Positions 1 through 5,296 of a DNA stretch of 5,725 nt are shown piece after piece. A program made the position numbers and the translations under genes. Position 1 is the stretch's first letter. Each line of letters starts with the position of its first letter. The notes beneath the pieces were generated by a model. It was not told the origin of the DNA, did no database searches, and worked only from the letters and a program-made list of their open reading frames with translations. The stretch comes from Fusobacterium sp. (GTDB taxonomy: Bacteria; Fusobacteriota; Fusobacteriia; Fusobacteriales; Fusobacteriaceae): the NCBI RefSeq assembly GCF_032477075.1, contig NZ_JAWDXO010000067.1, forward strand, positions 1 through 5,725. Reading direction: 5' to 3'.

Positions 1-99
1 CTATTCAAACCAGAAAACAGACATATCATAGATAGAATACAAAAAGATGTAGATTTAAAATGGGAAAGACTTCTTAAAAGATGTGGAGAAGAAATTTAA
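1..99 (+). CDS. C-terminal end of an unidentified protein (5' end outside the window)
   Basis: Frame 1 is open from the first base and ends at TAA 97-99, giving 32 residues (LFKPENRHII... to ...RCGEEI). The piece is charged and probably helical (KDVDLKWERLLKRCGEE), with no membrane segment or signal. I do not recognise the family, and the fragment is too short to assign a function. It is called coding because the frame is open to the window edge and a hairpin terminator follows its stop by about 40 bases, as expected for the end of a + strand transcription unit. The next gene lies on the opposite strand, so the two converge. Confidence 0.6.
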   Translation, partial: LFKPENRHIIDRIQKDVDLKWERLLKRCGEEI

Positions 100-140
100 A
101 AGTAAAGAAATATTGTTTGTAAAAAATAGAACCTATATAG

Positions 141-166
141 AAGAGCTGCCAAAAGGCAGCTCTTTT
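141..166. terminator. Rho-independent terminator between convergent genes
   Basis: A perfect 10-bp stem, AAGAGCTGCC (141-150) with GGCAGCTCTT (155-164), closes an AAAA loop and is followed by two more T residues. It lies between the stop of the + strand gene (99) and the stop of the minus strand transporter (205). The T run is on the + strand, so it mainly serves the upstream gene. The same hairpin could also stop the transporter transcript, although the minus strand tail (TCTTCTATAT) is a poorer T tract. Confidence 0.85.
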
Positions 167-204
167 GCAATTATTAATAATACACTTTATAAAACCTTTT
201 ATGT

Positions 205-1749
205 TTATAAGAAATTTGTTGTACCAAATCCTATTGGTAAATTAAAGGTAATCCATATTCCAAAGAAAATAATACTTGAAATAAGAATAGTTATTGCATG
301 AGGAATCATATATGTAATGAGGTCACCAAGACCGAATTTCTTATTATATTTATTACAGTAGATTAATATAAGAGCAAAATAGCTCATTAAAGGAGAAATT
401 ACATTTGTAGAAGAATCTCCTAATCTGTAAGCAAGCTGAGCAAGTTCTGGTGATATTCCCATTTTATAAAGCATAGGTAAAAATATTGGAGCTAAAAGAA
501 CATATTTACTAGTCATAGAACCAATGAATAAATTAGCAAAAGCACAGAAGAATATAAATGCAATAACTAATGGAATTCCAGTAAGTCCTATTTTAGAAAG
601 GAACTTTCCTCCTTCAGCTGCAATGATAGTTCCTAACTGGCTGTAACCAAACCAAGAAATAAATATAGATGAGAAAAAACATAAAACTATAAAAGCACCG
701 AAACCATCTAAAGCTTTAAATAATAAATTCATTAAATCTTTGTCATTTTTAATTTTACCAGATGCAACTCCATAAAATAATCCTGGAATAAAAAAGATAA
801 AACAAATTACAGGAACTATTGCTGATAAAAGAGGACTCCACCCAAGGAGAAGAAGACCAGTATTAGGATTTCTTAATGGACCCCATGATGGAATAGATAA
901 AAGTCCAATTACTGCAAATGAAACAGCAAATCCAATAGCTGCATATTTCAGACCCTTATTTTCTTCAATACTCAAAGAAGTATTGAAATCTTCTTCAACT
1001 TCTTCTTCTGGTAAAAATTCATTTAATTTAGGCTCAATAAATTTATCATTTACAAGTGCTACAATAAAAGTAATAAAAAATGTAAAGAAAAACATAAATA
1101 CTGAGTTAGCAAGAGGAGTAACAACATAAGAGGAATCAACAATACTTATGGCAGCAGTAGAAAGCCCGCCTAAAAGAGCATCAATAGAAACAAGGCAAGC
1201 AGCAAATCCAGCTGAAGTAGCACTAAAACCTAAGAGTATACCAGCTATTGGATTTCTTTTTAATTGTTTATATAAAATACCTGCTATAGGTATTATCAGA
1301 ACATAACCTATATCACCAGCAAATGATGAATTTACACCTAAAAAGGCTATAAAAAAAGATACATACTTTCCATTTATTTTTTTCATAGCTTTTTTCAGAA
1401 AACTAGGAAATAAACCAACTTCATTTAAGAAATTAAAGAATAATGAAAAGAAAAGCACTATGCCTAAAGGTTCAAAAGAAATAAAATTTTTAACTGCTGA
1501 TTCAAATATCCATCTGATTCCCTCAGAGTCAAGAAGATTTCTTACAGCAAAACTTTGTAACTCTATTGCTTTAGTAGAACGGTTTATTGTTTCTATTTCT
1601 ACAGATACTCCCATTTTTGAAAGAATAACAGATAAAACAGCAATAGTAATTGAAAAAATAATAAAGATAGTTACAGGATGTGGAAGCTTATTGGCAACAA
1701 CAGCAATTCTCCCTAAAATCCCTTTTTTGTTTAAATTTGTTTCTGACAT
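205..1749 (-). CDS. AbgT-family transporter (p-aminobenzoyl-glutamate type)
   Basis: This 514-residue polytopic membrane protein has the usual AbgT-family length (about 500-510). Hydrophobic segments run from about residue 25 to the C-terminus. A cytosolic-looking acidic loop (about 245-264, EEEVEED) splits the two halves. Family signatures are NSSFAGDIGYV (140-150) and, near the end, ANLFIGS (405-411), APIFLPM, GISPELAQLAYRLGDSSTNVISP (431-453 in part). Residues matching functional positions in the MtrF and YdaH structures are N406, P434, R442, D445 and P453. The position held by Trp in those proteins is Tyr416 here. Family members import p-aminobenzoyl-glutamate, a folate breakdown product (AbgT), or export sulfonamides (MtrF, YdaH); the sequence does not decide which. 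The start is ATG 1747-1749, preceded by AAAAGGAGAG (1755-1764). The gene is monocistronic, with its own promoter and a palindrome over the start site. Confidence 0.93.
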   Translation of the reverse strand: MSETNLNKKGILGRIAVVANKLPHPVTIFIIFSITIAVLSVILSKMGVSVEIETINRSTKAIELQSFAVRNLLDSEGIRWIFESAVKNFISFEPLGIVLFFSLFFNFLNEVGLFPSFLKKAMKKINGKYVSFFIAFLGVNSSFAGDIGYVLIIPIAGILYKQLKRNPIAGILLGFSATSAGFAACLVSIDALLGGLSTAAISIVDSSYVVTPLANSVFMFFFTFFITFIVALVNDKFIEPKLNEFLPEEEVEEDFNTSLSIEENKGLKYAAIGFAVSFAVIGLLSIPSWGPLRNPNTGLLLLGWSPLLSAIVPVICFIFFIPGLFYGVASGKIKNDKDLMNLLFKALDGFGAFIVLCFFSSIFISWFGYSQLGTIIAAEGGKFLSKIGLTGIPLVIAFIFFCAFANLFIGSMTSKYVLLAPIFLPMLYKMGISPELAQLAYRLGDSSTNVISPLMSYFALILIYCNKYNKKFGLGDLITYMIPHAITILISSIIFFGIWITFNLPIGFGTTNFL

Positions 1750-1797
1750 AATATCTCTCCTTTTACTTAATATAAGATTTTATGTAGCGATATTTAT

Positions 1798-1811
1798 GTA
1801 GTGTATACTAC
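1798..1811. promoter_or_regulatory. Candidate operator at the AbgT-family gene start site
   Basis: GTAGTGTATACTAC is a near-perfect dyad: six of seven base pairs match about its centre. It starts one base downstream of the -10 box and covers the predicted +1, a classic repressor position. The core GTGTATAC fits the GTnTAnAC pattern known for several GntR-family operators, so a GntR-type repressor is a reasonable guess. No such gene lies in the window. A partial copy (TATGTAG at 1781-1787, matching 1795-1801) sits 14 bases further into the leader. Confidence 0.45.
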
Positions 1812-1812
1812 A

Positions 1813-1841
1813 AATATACATATAAAAGTAGTAAAAGTCAA
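1813..1841 (-). promoter_or_regulatory. Sigma70-type promoter of the AbgT-family gene
   Basis: On the minus strand a -35 box TTGACT (1836-1841) and a -10 box TATATT (1813-1818) are separated by 17 bases. Transcription would start near 1806, giving a leader of about 57 bases to the ATG at 1749. The -35 matches the consensus at 5 of 6 positions and the -10 at 5 of 6. The assignment is by motif and position only. Confidence 0.7.
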
Positions 1842-2060
1842 TATGTATTTTTTGAAATATGCGTAAAAAGATAAAAAAGCTTTGTAAAAGTTTGATAAAT
1901 TCTATTTATAAACATATAAAAATATTTTCTTAGTTTTGAAAAAAATTGAAATTAATTTCTTTAATAAATTTTGCAGTAAAAATAATATCCTAGCCATTGA
2001 ATAATTATAAAAAATGAAGTAAATAATATTTAGAATATGTAATTTAATAAAATAAAAGTA

Positions 2061-2089
2061 TTGACATAAAAATAGTAAAGTACTATAAT
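2061..2089 (+). promoter_or_regulatory. Consensus sigma70 promoter of the DUF134/NifX-like operon
   Basis: TTGACA (2061-2066) and TATAAT (2084-2089) are both perfect consensus boxes with the optimal 17-base spacer. Transcription should start near 2096, inside the palindrome that follows, leaving a leader of under 30 bases before the start codon at 2123. Such a strong promoter probably has a repressor to restrain it. Confidence 0.88.
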
Positions 2090-2091
2090 TA

Positions 2092-2111
2092 TATTGTGCA
2101 TATGCACAATA
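2092..2111. promoter_or_regulatory. Perfect palindromic operator candidate in front of the DUF134 gene
   Basis: The sequence with core ATTGTGCATATGCACAAT (2093-2110) is a perfect palindrome, extended by one more pair to 20 bases. It begins two bases after the -10 box, spans the predicted +1 and overlaps the first base of the AAAGGAGG ribosome binding site. Bound protein would block transcription. As RNA it could also fold into a hairpin beside the ribosome binding site. The most economical binder is the DUF134 helix-turn-helix protein encoded just downstream (autoregulation), which is inference. Confidence 0.7.
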
Positions 2112-2122
2112 AAGGAGGTCGT

Positions 2123-2452
2123 ATGCCTAGAGGAAAGAAAAGAAGATGCTGTAGAGTATTGGAAAATGAAACTGTATTTAAACCAGCAGGAATTCCATTG
2201 TCAGAATTAGAAATAATAGAATTGGAACTAGATGAATTAGAAGCAGTGAGATTATCTGATTATGAAGGGAAAAGTCAGATAGAAACAGGAGAAATAATGA
2301 ATGTGTCAAGGGGAACAATACAAAGATTATTAACTTCTGGAAGAAAAAAGATACTGGATAGTTTTTTAAATTCAAAAGCAATAAAATTAAAAAATACATA
2401 TTCAAGCTATAAAGATGAAAAAATAAAAAATGGAGATGATGAAAATGAGTAA
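2123..2452 (+). CDS. DUF134 family helix-turn-helix DNA-binding protein
   Basis: A 109-residue basic/acidic protein that starts with the family-typical MPRGKKRRCCRV, including Cys9-Cys10. A helix-turn-helix resembling sigma factor region 4 lies at about residues 35-80: LDELEAVRLSDYEG leads in, and the helices are QIETGEIMNVSRGTIQRLLTSGRKKI. DUF134 proteins are small predicted DNA-binding regulators, often next to genes for NifX/MTH1175-like proteins, as here. The paired cysteines could bind a metal or sense redox state (inference). The start is ATG 2123, because AAAGGAGG (2111-2118) lies just before it; a longer frame from GTG 2096 would begin inside the operator and translate the ribosome binding site. 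The stop overlaps the next gene's start by 8 bases, which implies translational coupling. The C-terminus (KDEKIKNGDDENE) is a charged, low-complexity tail. Confidence 0.9.
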   Translation: MPRGKKRRCCRVLENETVFKPAGIPLSELEIIELELDELEAVRLSDYEGKSQIETGEIMNVSRGTIQRLLTSGRKKILDSFLNSKAIKLKNTYSSYKDEKIKNGDDENE

Positions 2453-2831
2453 TGAAATTTTTAAAGTTGGGTTTTCAACAAATGATGGAGCAATACTTGA
2501 AGGGCATTTTGGACATTGTAAAAAATTTGCTCTATATACTATTGAAAAAGGAAAAGCTGTAAATAAAGAAATTATAGATGCACCTGAGCATACACATGGA
2601 GCATTTCCTAAGTTTATGATTGAGCAAAAAGTAAATGTGGTTATTACTGGAGGAATGGGACAAAAAGCAATGGATACATTAAAGGCTGGTAAGATAGAAG
2701 TTATACTTGGTGCAAGTGGGAAAATTGAGGATATATTAAAAGCTTATCTTGAAGGAAATCTGGTTTCAGATGGAGCAGTGTGTGCTCATGAACATCACGA
2801 ACATCATGGAGAGCATAACTGCAAGCATTAA
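2445..2831 (+). CDS. NifX/MTH1175-like dinitrogenase iron-molybdenum cofactor family protein
   Basis: A 128-residue protein made of one Di-Nase FeMo-co domain. Visible family features are KVGFSTNDGAILEGHFGHCKKF (the GHFGHC motif at 20-25), the HTHG segment (49-52), VNVVITGGMGQKA (63-75) and a following alpha/beta stretch to about residue 107. The C-terminus is a His/Cys-rich tail, CAHEHHEHHGEHNCKH (113-128), with eight histidines and two cysteines, well suited to binding a metal. Relatives such as NifX and NafY carry iron-molybdenum cluster precursors, but most stand-alone homologues occur without nitrogenase and have no settled role. No nitrogenase gene is visible here. The start is ATG 2445, with GGAG (2432-2435) nine bases upstream; ATGs at 2430, 2436 and 2439 are in frame but badly placed. 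It is co-transcribed with the DUF134 gene. Confidence 0.9.
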   Translation: MSNEIFKVGFSTNDGAILEGHFGHCKKFALYTIEKGKAVNKEIIDAPEHTHGAFPKFMIEQKVNVVITGGMGQKAMDTLKAGKIEVILGASGKIEDILKAYLEGNLVSDGAVCAHEHHEHHGEHNCKH

Positions 2832-2853
2832 TATTAAATTATAATTTTTTAAG

Positions 2854-2903
2854 AGGTTGTTGTAAATTAGTGAGTTATTATACTAGTTTCAATAACCTTT
2901 TTT
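2854..2903 (+). terminator. Rho-independent terminator of the DUF134/NifX-like operon
   Basis: AGGTTGTTG (2854-2862) pairs with CAATAACCT (2890-2898) with one G-T wobble. A smaller inner stem may form between TTAGT and ACTAG. A T-rich tail follows at once (TTTTTT, then C, then TTTTT). It starts 22 bases after the stop codon of the NifX-like gene. The loop is long for a terminator, but the position and tail make this the likeliest reading. Confidence 0.65.
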
Positions 2904-3313
2904 CTTTTTATGTAAAAATAGAAATCGTTTTATAAATTTTTACTTATTTTAGTATTTATTTTCAAGCGTCAATATAAAGAAGTATTTTATTTTTGATCAT
3001 TTAAAATCTTTTTTAAATATCATGTATACCATATTATATGGAATGAAAAATTTTATAGTACTTTATATCTTTTTTATTTAGAAAAAATCTCTTAAAAAAT
3101 TATAAGGAACTATAGATTTTTTAAAAATATATTTAAATTATAAATAAGTTTTTTATATATAGGTTATTCACTATAAATTTATAATTTTTAATCTTAGAGG
3201 TTATTTTAAATAAATATAGTATTTAAGATATTTTTATAGAAAAAATTATAAAATTTTTAAAGGAGTTTTTCCATATTAATTGAATATACATAATAGAATA
3301 ATTGTTAAAATTT
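2904..3313. other. AT-rich intergenic stretch with no gene seen
   Basis: About 400 bases of very AT-rich DNA with frequent stops in all frames. I see no gene, RNA gene or clear repeat family. The most ordered element is the 13-base dyad CCATATTATATGG (3029-3041), a perfect inverted repeat around one T. An AAAGGAG at 3259-3265 looks like a ribosome binding site, but no start codon with a useful frame follows. I could not pick a convincing promoter for the lipoprotein gene; weak -10-like hexamers occur around 3289-3311. Confidence 0.6.
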
Positions 3314-3325
3314 AAGGAGGTAAAA

Positions 3326-3994
3326 ATGAAAAAAATATTTTTTTCAATGCTGGTAATATTATTTACTGCTTGTGGAGGCAGCAAGGACATAAAAGTGGAT
3401 AAACTTTCTTTTCAAAAGAAAAGTGATACTTTCTCATATAATATTACAATTCCACAAATAAAAGGTTCTGGCAATAAAAGTGTAGAGGAATTAAATAAAA
3501 AATTAGCATCTGATGCAGAAGTCCTTGTAAATTCAATAGAAGAAGGGAAAAAAGGTGTATCAGAATTTTATGAAGAGGGATTTGAAACTTTTGAAAATTC
3601 TTTTGGAATGACTTCTATTCTAATAGGAACATATGGAATTTCTAAGGGAGATGCCAATGGACAAGGGTCATCTGAAAGTATTAATATAAGAAATAAAGAT
3701 GGTAAACTTATTACTTTTGATGATGTTTTTACAAAAGAGGGAGAAACATATTTAAATGAACAGGTGAAAGCCGTTGTTCAAGGTAATGTCGAAAAAGTTA
3801 TTTTAAATTCAAATGGAGATAAAGTTACAATGTTTTTTAATGATCCAGAAGTAAATATTAGAAATGCTTCAATGTTTTTTGAATCAGATGATGTATGTTT
3901 TTTATTTCAAAATTATGAATTAACACCACATTCTGAAGGACAACCAGTATTCAGATTCCCTAAAACAGAGATACAAAAGTTCTTACTAAAATAA
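3326..3994 (+). CDS. Lipoprotein with DUF4163/DUF3298-type (RsiV/PdaC-like) domain
   Basis: A 222-residue predicted lipoprotein. The N-terminus MKKIFFSMLVILFTAC is a short signal peptide ending in a lipobox-like FTA-Cys, so lipid attachment would be at Cys16, followed by GGSKD. The mature part fits the DUF4163-DUF3298 arrangement. The first section (about 25-115) starts with FSYNITIPQIKGSGN and a helix ELNKKLASDAEVL. The second (about 118-215) has SINIRNKDGKLITFDDVFTK and ends with CFLFQNYELTPHSEGQPVFRFPKTEI, the usual closing strand pattern. Related domains occur in the anti-sigma factor RsiV and in the deacetylase PdaC; no catalytic domain is present here, so the role is unknown, perhaps ligand binding at the cell envelope. 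The start is ATG 3326 with AAGGAGG (3314-3320) upstream; the in-frame TTG at 3302 would translate through the ribosome binding site. It appears to be monocistronic. Confidence 0.85.
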   Translation: MKKIFFSMLVILFTACGGSKDIKVDKLSFQKKSDTFSYNITIPQIKGSGNKSVEELNKKLASDAEVLVNSIEEGKKGVSEFYEEGFETFENSFGMTSILIGTYGISKGDANGQGSSESINIRNKDGKLITFDDVFTKEGETYLNEQVKAVVQGNVEKVILNSNGDKVTMFFNDPEVNIRNASMFFESDDVCFLFQNYELTPHSEGQPVFRFPKTEIQKFLLK

Positions 3995-4023
3995 GAATTA
4001 CATAATATCAACAAACTCTTATG

Positions 4024-4059
4024 ATTTAGGCACCTACAATGTAGGTGCTTAAATTTTTT
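4024..4059 (+). terminator. Rho-independent terminator of the lipoprotein gene
   Basis: GCACCTAC (4030-4037) pairs perfectly with GTAGGTGC (4041-4048) around an AAT loop. The stem extends outward through ATTTAG and TTAAAT to 14 pairs with one wobble. A run of T follows (4054-4059). It lies 30 bases after the lipoprotein stop. Confidence 0.9.
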
Positions 4060-4066
4060 ATTATTT

Positions 4067-4103
4067 AATAAAAAAGCTGTAAAAAATAATTTTTACAGCT
4101 TTT
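4067..4103 (-). terminator. Rho-independent terminator of ssb
   Basis: A perfect 14-bp stem is formed by 4072-4085 and 4090-4103 around an ATAA loop; its core is AGCTGTAAAAA paired with TTTTTACAGCT. Read on the minus strand, it comes 19 bases after the ssb stop codon, and the 3' arm runs into a T tract (CTTTTTTATTA). The A/T-rich flanks may let it work in both directions. It stands back to back with the lipoprotein terminator. Confidence 0.88.
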
Positions 4104-4122
4104 AGTATCTTTTTATATAAAA

Positions 4123-4548
4123 CTAGAATGGGAATTCGTCATCATCATCAAATGGAGCTTCTTCAGATTCTTTTACAGATGTTTTAGGAGCTGATGCAGG
4201 AGCAGCAGCATAGTCATGTGGCTCATAACCAGCAGAATCTCCAGAACCTTTGGCTTCTAAGAATTCTATATTTTCTACAAGTACATCATAACTTGTTCTT
4301 TTTTCTCCATTTGCTTCATATCTATTCATTTGAAGTCTTCCAGTTACTCCAACCTTTCTTCCTTTTCTTAAATATTCACCTATAAGTTCAGCAGTTTTTC
4401 CAAAAGCAACACAATTTATAAAATCAGCTTCACCTTTTTGGAATGGTCTATCTACTGCAAGTGAAAATCTAGAATATGCTTTCCCACTTTGCCCAAATTT
4501 TAATTCAGGATCTCTAGTTAATCTTCCAGTTAAAACGACTAAGTTCAT
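4123..4548 (-). CDS. ssb: Single-stranded DNA-binding protein
   Basis: A 141-residue SSB that coats single-stranded DNA during replication, recombination and repair. The OB fold occupies about residues 1-98: MNLVVLTGRLTRDPEL, then RFSLAVDR, FINCVAFGKTAELIGEYLRKG and VGVTGRLQMNRYE. Phe49 in VAFGK matches Phe60 of E. coli SSB, a DNA-stacking residue. A flexible Ala/Pro/Ser linker (about 100-130) leads to the acidic tip DDDDEFPF (134-141), the conserved hook for partner proteins. Length and tip are intact. The start is ATG 4546-4548, with AGGAGG (4556-4561) seven bases upstream. It stands alone with its own promoter and terminator, not between rpsF and rpsR as in many bacteria. A second ssb elsewhere in the genome is possible. 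Confidence 0.96.
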   Translation of the reverse strand: MNLVVLTGRLTRDPELKFGQSGKAYSRFSLAVDRPFQKGEADFINCVAFGKTAELIGEYLRKGRKVGVTGRLQMNRYEANGEKRTSYDVLVENIEFLEAKGSGDSAGYEPHDYAAAPASAPKTSVKESEEAPFDDDDEFPF

Positions 4549-4585
4549 TTAATAACCTCCTAATATTTTTATCTATAACAATATA

Positions 4586-4614
4586 ATTATATCAGAAAAG
4601 TGTTTTAAAAACAA
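4586..4614 (-). promoter_or_regulatory. Promoter of ssb
   Basis: On the minus strand a perfect -10 TATAAT (4586-4591), with the extended TG motif one base upstream, lies 17 bases from a -35 TTGTTT (4609-4614). The predicted start is near 4579, giving a leader of about 30 bases. An extended -10 can offset the imperfect -35 box. Confidence 0.8.
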
Positions 4615-4736
4615 TTTGATATTTAAATAAGTTTTTTAATTGATGAGAAAAAAAAATTAAAATTTCAGTTTTATAGATAAAAACATAATAAAATCACCAT
4701 TTTATTAAGGTTTGGAATAAAAAAATAAAAGGAAAT

Positions 4737-4767
4737 TTGATTTTTTTATGAATACCTAAAGTATAAA
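4737..4767 (+). promoter_or_regulatory. Possible promoter of the HU-family gene
   Basis: TTGATT (4737-4742) and TATAAA (4762-4767) lie 19 bases apart on the + strand, slightly longer than ideal. The -10 box sits between two direct copies of ACCTAAAG (4754-4761 and 4768-4775). The start would be near 4774, with a leader of about 70 bases. This is the best candidate I can see, but it is weak. Confidence 0.35.
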
Positions 4768-4790
4768 ACCTAAAGAAAGATTTTGATGAA

Positions 4791-4808
4791 AAACAGACAA
4801 ATCTGTTT
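4791..4808. repeat. Inverted repeat in the HU gene leader
   Basis: AAACAGA (4791-4797) and TCTGTTT (4802-4808) are perfect inverted arms around CAAA. The element lies 34 bases before the HU start codon and downstream of the possible promoter. It could be a protein-binding dyad or a small RNA hairpin in the leader. There is no T tract, so it is not a terminator. Confidence 0.5.
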
Positions 4809-4842
4809 CGAAGAATTTTAATTATAAAAAGGAGTGAACATA

Positions 4843-5130
4843 ATGACAGAAAAAGAATTTTTAACTTTATATCAAAAAAAAAGAGGATTAAAAAGTCTAA
4901 ATGAAGCGAAAGAAAAAGTAAATACATTCTGGGATATATTATTTGAAGCACTTGAAAAAAATGAATCTGTAAGTTTCAGAGGGTGGGGGGTATTTGAAAA
5001 GAAAGTGGTTCCTGCCAGAAGAATTATGAATATAAATACCAAGAAAATACAATATTCAACACCTAGAAAAACAGTTAAATTCAGGACAGGAAGTAATCTT
5101 TCTTTAAGAATCAATGAAGAAAAAAAATAG
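4843..5130 (+). CDS. HU/IHF-family DNA-binding protein, divergent
   Basis: A 95-residue basic protein of the HU/IHF fold, close to the usual 90 residues. The N-terminal helices are MTEKEFLTLYQKKRG and EAKEKVNTFWDILFEALEKNESV. The family signature follows as SFRGWGVFEKK (44-54, with Trp48 where Phe is common), then the DNA-embracing arm (about 55-76) and the closing VKFRTGSNLSLRIN. The usual Arg-Asn-Pro at the arm tip aligns with Met62-Asn63-Ile64, so the proline that wedges into the DNA minor groove is missing. Family members bend and compact DNA as dimers; this paralogue may bend less or recognise other sites (inference). The start is ATG 4843, with AAAAAGGAG eight bases upstream; GTG 4834 lies within the end of that site. 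It is divergent from ssb. It contains an unusual G6 run (4985-4990). Confidence 0.88.
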   Translation: MTEKEFLTLYQKKRGLKSLNEAKEKVNTFWDILFEALEKNESVSFRGWGVFEKKVVPARRIMNINTKKIQYSTPRKTVKFRTGSNLSLRINEEKK

Positions 5131-5138
5131 AGTAAATG

Positions 5139-5219
5139 AAAAAACAGGGAGTTTTCAATGAAGCCATTTTTTTAGACAGCTAAGAAGAAGGAAGCATTAC
5201 AAATGACCTGTTTTTTTTT
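5139..5219 (+). terminator. Long imperfect hairpin terminator after the HU gene
   Basis: AAAAAACAGG (5139-5148) pairs with CCTGTTTTTT (5207-5216), and nine T residues run from 5211 to 5219. The 58-base interior can fold further: AATG (5157-5160) with CATT (5195-5198), CC with GG, and the T-rich 5167-5175 with 5180-5188 (two G-T wobbles) around an ACAG loop. Together they make one long rod ending in a T tract, starting 8 bases after the HU stop. It most likely ends the HU transcript. A chance fold of AT-rich DNA for the inner part cannot be excluded. Confidence 0.6.
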
Positions 5220-5296
5220 GTAACTGAAAAAAGGATAATATATCATGAATTTCAAATAAAAATTACCTTTAAATTAATTTTTTAACCGCAACACAA

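Noticed and set aside
83..301. 72-codon + strand open frame overlapping the end of the AbgT-family gene
   Set aside because: It runs through the terminator hairpin at 141-166 and over the antisense of the transporter C-terminus, has no ribosome binding site and looks like no known protein.
1460..1801. 113-codon + strand open frame
   Set aside because: It is the antisense shadow of the well-supported AbgT-family gene N-terminal region and its promoter.
1948..1959. GAAATTAATTTC palindrome between the divergent promoters
   Set aside because: It is made almost wholly of A/T and lies away from either promoter; such palindromes arise easily by chance in this composition.
2096..2122. Longer DUF134 start at GTG 2096
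   Set aside because: It begins inside the operator at the predicted transcription start and would translate the ribosome binding site; MPRGKKRRCC at 2123 is the family-typical N-terminus.
2178..2405. Minus strand 75-codon frame opposite the DUF134 gene
   Set aside because: It is a hydrophobic Leu/Phe-rich antisense shadow with no ribosome binding site or promoter of its own.
3259..3265. AAAGGAG resembling a ribosome binding site upstream of the lipoprotein gene
   Set aside because: No start codon at suitable spacing opens a frame of useful length; the nearest TTG gives only 11 codons.
3302..3325. Lipoprotein start at TTG 3302
   Set aside because: It adds charged residues before a normal lipoprotein signal and reads through AAGGAGG; ATG 3326 is correctly spaced from that site.
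4194..4385. 63-codon + strand frame opposite ssb
   Set aside because: It is an antisense shadow of the highly conserved ssb gene.
4694..5114. Two minus strand frames across the HU gene and its leader
   Set aside because: Both are Leu/Phe/Ile-rich antisense readings of A-rich DNA, without ribosome binding sites.
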